Positions 13,213 to 18,899 of a stretch of DNA of 18,899 nt are shown in pieces. The notes beneath the pieces were generated by a model, which was not told the origin of the DNA, made no database searches, and saw nothing but the letters and a program-made list of their open reading frames with translations. Origin of the DNA: JAEYLA01 sp035561315. Its GTDB lineage: Bacteria > Bacillota > Clostridia > Christensenellales > CAG-138. The stretch spans positions 1-18,899 of the forward strand of contig DATMXR010000043.1 in the NCBI GenBank assembly GCA_035561315.1, in the 5' to 3' direction. A program made the translations under genes and the position numbers. Position 1 is the first letter of the stretch. Each line of letters opens with the position of its first letter.

Positions 13213-15576
13213 ATGAAGGACAAGCAGGACTTGATGCGGAATATAGAACACAGGCTGATCAGCGATTACCAGGTTTCGCTCAGAGACGCGACGCTTGCGC
13301 AGCTCCACAACGCACTTGGCGACGAGGCCATGGCGAATATCGCGGCGGATTGGTACGATAGCCGCCACGCGCGGGACTGCGTGCGGCGCGCCTATTATTT
13401 CAGCGCCGAATACATGATGGGGCGCATGGTATACAACAACCTGCTCTCGCTGGGCGCGCTTGAAGAGGCGCGCGAAGCGTTTCGTGAGCGGGGACTTGAG
13501 CTTTCCGCGTTTGAGGAGATTGAGGACGCGGCTTTGGGAAACGGCGGCCTGGGCAGGCTTGCGGCGTGTTTTCTGGATTCGGCCGCCACGCACGACCTGC
13601 CGCTCGACGGATACGGCATCCGGTATAAATTCGGCCTCTTTAAGCAGAGCTTCCGGGACGGCTTCCAGGCGGAAACCGCGGACGACTGGCAGCGCTTCGG
13701 CGACCCGTGGAGCATCCGGCGGGACACGCACGCCGTAAATGTTCAGTTTTTAGGCCAGACGGTGCGCGCCGTGCCCTACGACATGCCCATATTGGGCTAC
13801 CATTCGGATAACATCGGCACGCTCAGGCTTTGGCAGAGCGAACCCATCGAGGCATTCGACTTCCAGGCGTTCAACGATCAGCAGTACGCCCTGGCCGTGC
13901 GCGAAAAGAACGCCGTGGAGGACATCACCCGCGTGCTTTACCCCAACGACAGCACCTACGCGGGCAAGCAATTGCGCCTAAAGCAGCAGTACTTCCTTTC
14001 AAGCGCGTCGCTGCAGGATATTTTATACAACTTCAAGCGGGCGCACGGGGATTTATCAAGTTTTGCGGATATGGTGGCCATACAGCTGAACGACACGCAT
14101 CCGGTGGTGAGCATCCCGGAGCTGATACGGCTCTTCATGCTCGAAGGCTGGAGCTTTGAAGCCGCGTTCCAGGCGTCCTGCCGCGTGTTCTCCTACACCA
14201 ACCATACCGTCATGGCGGAGGCCATGGAAAAATGGGACGTAGAGCTTTTTAAGTCCGTCATACCGGAAGTGTTCGACATCATATACAAAATCAACGCCCG
14301 CTTTTGCGGGGAACTGATGGCGAGCGGCTTCCCCAGCATCCATGAGGTCTCCATCATACAGGGGCCCGTCATCCATATGGCGAACCTCGCGTCCTACTGC
14401 TCGCGCACCATCAACGGCGTGGCGCAGATCCATACGGAGATATTGAAGAGCAACGTGCTCAAGCACTTTTACACGCTCTACCCCGAGCGGTTCCAGAACA
14501 AGACCAACGGCATCACGCAGCGCCGCTGGCTCAAGCTCTGCAACCCCGAGCTTTCGGATTTTATTACCGCGCGCATCGGCGAAGGCTGGGTCACCGAGCT
14601 TGACGAGCTGGAACAATTGAAGGCGTTTACCGGGAAGGCGGATATCGAGGCGTTCAACGCCGTGAAATATCAGAAAAAGGCGCAGCTTTCCGCATATATC
14701 GAAAAAGCGGAGGGCGTACTGCTTCCGCCGGATTTCCTGTTCGACGTGCAGGTCAAGCGCATGCACGAATACAAGCGGCAGCTGTTAAACGCGTTTTCCA
14801 TACTCGACATCTATTTCGGCCTCAAGGAAGGGCGCATCAGGGATTTTACGCCCACGGCGTTCGTGTTCGGCGCGAAGGCCGCGCCCGGCTACTGGCGCGC
14901 CAAGGCCATCATCAAATTCATCCATGAGGTCGCGCGGCTCGTCAACAACGACAAAAGCATGAACGGCCTGCTGCGCGTGGTGTTCGTGGCCAACTACAAC
15001 TGCTCCTACGCGGAGCGGATCATCCCCGCCGTGGATATAAGCGAGCAGATCTCCCCCGCGGGCACCGAGGCGAGCGGCACGGGCAACATGAAGCTGATGC
15101 TAAACGGCGCGGTGACGTTAGGCACGTACGACGGCGCGAACGTGGAGATCGTGGAGCAGGCGGGCGCCGAAAACAACTTCATATTCGGCAGGTCCTTCGC
15201 GGAGCTTTCCGCCATCCGCCCGAAATACGACCCGCGCGCGCTGCACGGGAGCGAGCCGCGCATCCGCCGCGTGGTGGATACATTGGTGGACGGCACGTTC
15301 GGCAGGCTCGACGTGTTCGACGAGCTTCACAGCAGCCTGCTTACCGGCGGCAGCTACGGCCTGCCCGACCAATACTATGTGCTGCTGGAGCTTCTTCCTT
15401 ATATCGATAAGAAGCTCGAGGCGAACCTCGCCTACCGGGACCGCGACGCGTTCGGCAGAAAGTGCCTGATGAATACGGCGAGCGCGGGCAAATTCTCCAG
15501 CGACCGCACCATACGCGAATACGCAACGGATATCTGGGGGATCGTCCCTATGGCCGGGCTGAATTGCAACGGGTAA
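13213..15576 (+). CDS. glgP: Glycogen/starch/alpha-glucan phosphorylase
   Basis: This enzyme releases glucose-1-phosphate from the non-reducing ends of glycogen or maltodextrin, using pyridoxal phosphate. The 787-residue protein contains FSAEYMMGR near residue 64 and ALGNGGLGRLAACFLDS near residue 107. The PLP site is EASGTGNMK, with the Schiff-base lysine at about residue 627, followed by GTYDGANVEI. All are family hallmarks. It is slightly shorter than many bacterial members (about 800-840) but appears complete. AAGGTGAGG precedes the ATG. No other glycogen genes are in the window, so the gene is separated from any glg cluster. It is followed by a repeat element and then a membrane-protein gene on the same strand. 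Expression is probably controlled through the tandem-repeat promoter region. Confidence 0.96.
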   Translation: MKDKQDLMRNIEHRLISDYQVSLRDATLAQLHNALGDEAMANIAADWYDSRHARDCVRRAYYFSAEYMMGRMVYNNLLSLGALEEAREAFRERGLELSAFEEIEDAALGNGGLGRLAACFLDSAATHDLPLDGYGIRYKFGLFKQSFRDGFQAETADDWQRFGDPWSIRRDTHAVNVQFLGQTVRAVPYDMPILGYHSDNIGTLRLWQSEPIEAFDFQAFNDQQYALAVREKNAVEDITRVLYPNDSTYAGKQLRLKQQYFLSSASLQDILYNFKRAHGDLSSFADMVAIQLNDTHPVVSIPELIRLFMLEGWSFEAAFQASCRVFSYTNHTVMAEAMEKWDVELFKSVIPEVFDIIYKINARFCGELMASGFPSIHEVSIIQGPVIHMANLASYCSRTINGVAQIHTEILKSNVLKHFYTLYPERFQNKTNGITQRRWLKLCNPELSDFITARIGEGWVTELDELEQLKAFTGKADIEAFNAVKYQKKAQLSAYIEKAEGVLLPPDFLFDVQVKRMHEYKRQLLNAFSILDIYFGLKEGRIRDFTPTAFVFGAKAAPGYWRAKAIIKFIHEVARLVNNDKSMNGLLRVVFVANYNCSYAERIIPAVDISEQISPAGTEASGTGNMKLMLNGAVTLGTYDGANVEIVEQAGAENNFIFGRSFAELSAIRPKYDPRALHGSEPRIRRVVDTLVDGTFGRLDVFDELHSSLLTGGSYGLPDQYYVLLELLPYIDKKLEANLAYRDRDAFGRKCLMNTASAGKFSSDRTIREYATDIWGIVPMAGLNCNG

Positions 15577-15602
15577 GATATCTGGATTGGTTTATGAATG
15601 AA

Positions 15603-15673
15603 TATGGGGCTCTGCCCCATACCCCGCTTAGGGCCGTAACGGCCCTAAGAACCCATTCCGAAAACTCATTCGG
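15603..15673 (+). repeat. Three-hairpin intergenic repeat element, copy B
   Basis: The gap after glgP holds three adjacent hairpins. TATGGGGC and GCCCCATA (15603-15621) enclose TCT. CTTAGGGCCGT and ACGGCCCTAAG (15627-15649) enclose one base. CCGAA and TTCGG (15658-15673) enclose six bases. ACCCC follows the first stem and AACCC the second, matching the plan of copy A. No T-run follows, so it is probably not a plain terminator. It lies 24 bases before the next start codon. Confidence 0.8.
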
Positions 15674-15697
15674 GATAATGAATAGGAGGACAAGCGT

Positions 15698-16380
15698 ATG
15701 AAACAAACCGCCTGGCCGGTAAGGCTCGCGCTGCTGCTCGTTTGCCTGCTGTTTATCGTTTCCGCGCTGTTTTCGTCCATACGTATTGTCGTCAACCGCC
15801 CGGCGTTCTTTTACCAGGAGTATGCGCGCCTTGACCACGCGCGCTACATGGGCATGAGCACGGAGGACCTGACCGGCGCCACCATGCAGATGATACGGTA
15901 CATGGAAGGGAGCGTCCCGAGCATAGACATTGAGGTAACGGTAAACGGGGAGCGCGTTTCCATGTTCAACGACCGCGAGCGCGCGCACATGGTGGACGTG
16001 CTTGCGCTCTACCAGGGCTGGCGCACGGTCTCTTACGTAAGCTTCGGACTTCTCGCGCTGGCGACCGTGCTGCTTCGGAAACGGCCGGGGGAAATCGCGC
16101 GGGCTTTTCTTTCCGCCAGCAAGGTGTTCGTGCTGCTGTTAGCGGCAATCGCCGTCTGGGTATTGTTTGACTTTTCCTCGTTCTGGACGGCGTTCCACCA
16201 CCTGTTCTTCACGAACGACCTGTGGCTGCTTGACCCCGCCACCTCCCGCATGATTAACATGATGCCGCAGCAGCTCTTCTATGACATCGTGCTGTTCGTG
16301 GTGGCGGTGTTCCTGGTGCTGTGGGCGGCGCTTATCATTGCGGCTTTGGCTGTAAAGCGGAAAGAAAAGCGGGCGGGCGC

Positions 16381-16384
<4 letters not shown>
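15698..16384 (+). CDS. TIGR01906/DUF1461 family integral membrane protein
   Basis: The 228-residue protein has one N-terminal membrane segment (about residues 8-28), an extracytoplasmic segment of about 85 residues, then three further membrane segments. The family signature is the second external loop, FHHLFFTNDLWLLDPATSRM, followed by MMPQQLFYD, which corresponds to the FHxLFFxNdxWlLdP pattern of TIGR01906. The biochemical role of the family is not known. AGGAGG lies eight bases before the ATG. Its stop overlaps the tsaD start in an ATGA junction, so the two are translationally coupled. Co-transcription with glgP across the repeat element is likely, but not certain. Confidence 0.9.
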
Positions 16385-17436
<1,052 letters not shown>

Positions 17437-17507
17437 CAGGCCCCAAGCCCCGATATTGCCCGGAAGACCGGCCCCACGGAGCTTACCAGGCATACGCCCA
17501 GCAAAAC

Positions 17508-17547
17508 AGATCCGAGTATGCGCTTTTTGCGCCGGATCTCTTTTTTT
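17508..17547 (+). terminator. Rho-independent terminator after tsaD
   Basis: AGATCC pairs with GGATCT, with an inner GCGC/GCGC stem around a TTTTT loop and an asymmetric internal loop. CTTTTTTT follows. It is 72 bases after the tsaD stop and ends the glgP-tsaD transcript. On the minus strand a shorter GTTTTG follows the same stem, so it may also serve the convergent ABC gene. Confidence 0.8.
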
Positions 17548-17563
17548 ATGGAAAAACAGCTGT

Positions 17564-18751
17564 TCAACGGTCTTCTCCTTTTTTCTTTTTGCTTCCCCAC
17601 AATTTCCGTTTCGTGGGCTTTTTCTGCCCCTGCAAATGCACGAACTGCGCGTGCATGACCCCCGTGGTTTCGGCCAAAGCCGCCATCATGCGCGAAAGCA
17701 GGAGGTCCGTTTCCTGCAGGCGCGCCTCGTACTGATGCAGCAGCTCCTCCTGCCTGGCGTTTTCCCGTTCAAACGCCAGGTTGGCCTGCGCGTACGCGGT
17801 CAGCTGCTCGTCAAGCCGCGCGCAGTACGCCTCCATCTCCCGCAGCATGCGCTGCGCCTCCGCGGGCCAGCCATCTACGTCGGCCTCCTGCGGGAACAGC
17901 GCCGGGGAATCGGGCGAGAGCGGATCGGAAAACGCGACCTGCGCGTCCCGCAGCGCCCGCTTGGTTCCGAGCGGATATACGGCGGGAACTCTGCGTTTTC
18001 TTGAAAACGCGGCATATACCGTCTCAAACGGGCCGACGCGCTTTAACTCCCCCTTTTCCAGCCACAGCGCGCTTTCGCACAGGCGCCTGAGCAGGGTGAA
18101 GTCCCCGCTTTCCATTAATAATGTCATGCCCCCGCGCTGCTTTTGCCGCAGCCGCAGCACACACGCCTGCACAAAGGGCAGGTCGCACTTGTCCAGCACA
18201 TCGGAAATTAAAAGCACGTCCGGTTCCGCAGTGAGCGCAATGGAGAGTATCAGCCGTGCGCGCGCCGCCGTTTCATACCCTGCGGCGGGCTGCAAAAACT
18301 GGCCGCCCAGGCCGGAAAACGCGCGCACCGCTTCGATGCGGCGCCGCGTCTCGGCCTCGCCCAGGCGTTCTTTCGCGCATTGCATGCGCGCGTTTCCTTC
18401 CCCGGTCTCGCTTAAAAGGAGCGAGTCCATGCCTATGGCCGCGGCGACCTTTCCCGTGACCGTGCAGGAGCCGCGCTCGGGCAGCACCATGCCCGCGATC
18501 ACCCGCAAAAGCGCGGTCTTTCCCGCGCCCTGTTCGCCTATGACCGCGAACGTCTCGCCCCGGCCCAGCCAAAGCGTGACGTCGTTCAATACCGGCTCCC
18601 GCATCTTGGGGAACCGGGCGGGTAAAAGCGCGCCGAGCAGTTTCTGCACGGGCGTTCCGGACGGCATGCTCACCGATACATGCGTTAGCTGAAGGATACT
18701 TCCCACCCCCCGAGTCGTACACTTTTGAATGGCACTGTATAGTATGGGCAT
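17564..18751 (-). CDS. TagH/Wzt-like ABC ATPase with degraded catalytic motifs and coiled-coil tail
   Basis: The 395-residue protein has an ABC nucleotide-binding domain (about residues 20-250). Its layout, VLNDVTLWLGRGETFAVIGE then TGKVAAAIGM, recalls ATPases of polysaccharide or teichoic acid exporters. Walker A is intact (GEQGAGKT, 72-79). Walker B reads VLLISDVLD (179-187), where LIDEVL is expected, so the magnesium-binding Asp becomes Ser and the catalytic Glu becomes Asp. The H-loop histidine also seems lost (LLMESGD, 211-217), and the signature loop is AGYETAARARL. Residues about 296-375 form a likely coiled coil, and the end is very basic. The start is uncertain: the ATG at 18751 lacks a good ribosome binding site, and a GTG 16 codons later is possible. 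No permease gene is visible; it may lie outside the window. Confidence 0.82.
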   Translation of the reverse strand: MPILYSAIQKCTTRGVGSILQLTHVSVSMPSGTPVQKLLGALLPARFPKMREPVLNDVTLWLGRGETFAVIGEQGAGKTALLRVIAGMVLPERGSCTVTGKVAAAIGMDSLLLSETGEGNARMQCAKERLGEAETRRRIEAVRAFSGLGGQFLQPAAGYETAARARLILSIALTAEPDVLLISDVLDKCDLPFVQACVLRLRQKQRGGMTLLMESGDFTLLRRLCESALWLEKGELKRVGPFETVYAAFSRKRRVPAVYPLGTKRALRDAQVAFSDPLSPDSPALFPQEADVDGWPAEAQRMLREMEAYCARLDEQLTAYAQANLAFERENARQEELLHQYEARLQETDLLLSRMMAALAETTGVMHAQFVHLQGQKKPTKRKLWGSKKKKGEDR

Positions 18752-18817
18752 ATTTTCACATCTTTAAATGCAATTTTTTTAACAGTCGATTTCACATTGC
18801 GGCCAATCAAACGCGGC

Positions 18818-18856
18818 AAAAAGCGCGCTCGCATGTAAAATTATGCAAAGAGCGCG
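18818..18856 (-). terminator. Terminator-like hairpin at the right edge
   Basis: CGCGCTC (18824-18830) pairs with GAGCGCG (18850-18856), with an inner GCAT/ATGC stem and a small AAA bulge. On the minus strand CTTTTTG follows. It probably ends a minus-strand gene to the right of the window. The surrounding 148 bases (18752-18899) are AT-rich and hold no gene. Confidence 0.55.
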
Positions 18857-18899
18857 ATTTTCCTAATGATTTATGTGGATATAGCAATATATTATATCT

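Overview
The window looks like chromosomal DNA of a GC-rich member of the Bacillota, probably a clostridial lineage. The basis is gene order and family content: the yybS-gdpP-rplI-dnaB cluster known from Bacillus and relatives, an NfeD-FloA pair, and a BppU-type protein of the kind carried by phages of Gram-positive bacteria. Strong GGAGG-type ribosome binding sites with some GTG and TTG starts fit this. Genus-level placement is not possible from sequence reading alone.

Layout, left to right. (a) 1-2099, minus strand: two phage-tail-like genes, a glycine-rich fibre or adhesin protein (cut by the window edge) and a BppU-like baseplate or fibre protein with 15 heptad repeats. A minus-strand terminator at 2144-2183 separates them from the housekeeping genes. 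(b) 2257-8083, minus strand: a DUF2232 membrane protein (yybS), the c-di-AMP phosphodiesterase gdpP, ribosomal protein L9 (rplI), the replicative helicase dnaB and a short-chain dehydrogenase. A clear sigma-A-type promoter (TTTACA-17-TACAAT, 8122-8150) drives them, and a hairpin-rich repeat element lies between gdpP and rplI. (c) 8189-12707, minus strand: nfeD, floA, a small anchored protein of unknown function, a PIG-V-like GT-C glycosyltransferase and a Nudix hydrolase, read from an extended -10 promoter near 12853. (d) 12708-13212: a 505-bp divergent control region with several promoters, three 23-bp tandem repeats that each end in TATAAT, and a leader with interlocking stems. (e) 13213-17436, plus strand: glycogen phosphorylase glgP, a TIGR01906/DUF1461 membrane protein and tsaD, closed by a terminator. 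(f) 17376-18751, minus strand: a TagH/Wzt-like ABC ATPase with degraded catalytic motifs and a coiled-coil tail, possibly followed by a tiny overlapping ORF. The right edge is AT-rich and carries a terminator-like hairpin from a gene outside the window.

The genes fall into three main operons. One joins c-di-AMP turnover with replication and translation. One carries the membrane-microdomain proteins NfeD and FloA with a putative lipid-linked sugar transferase. One joins glycogen breakdown with the essential tRNA t6A enzyme. The points most worth a second look are a repeat element found twice in the same orientation relative to transcription (5059-5126 and 15603-15673), the tandem promoter-like repeats upstream of glgP, the conserved-looking C-terminal tail of the protein encoded after floA, the degraded ABC ATPase, and the orphan-looking phage fibre genes beside the replication operon.
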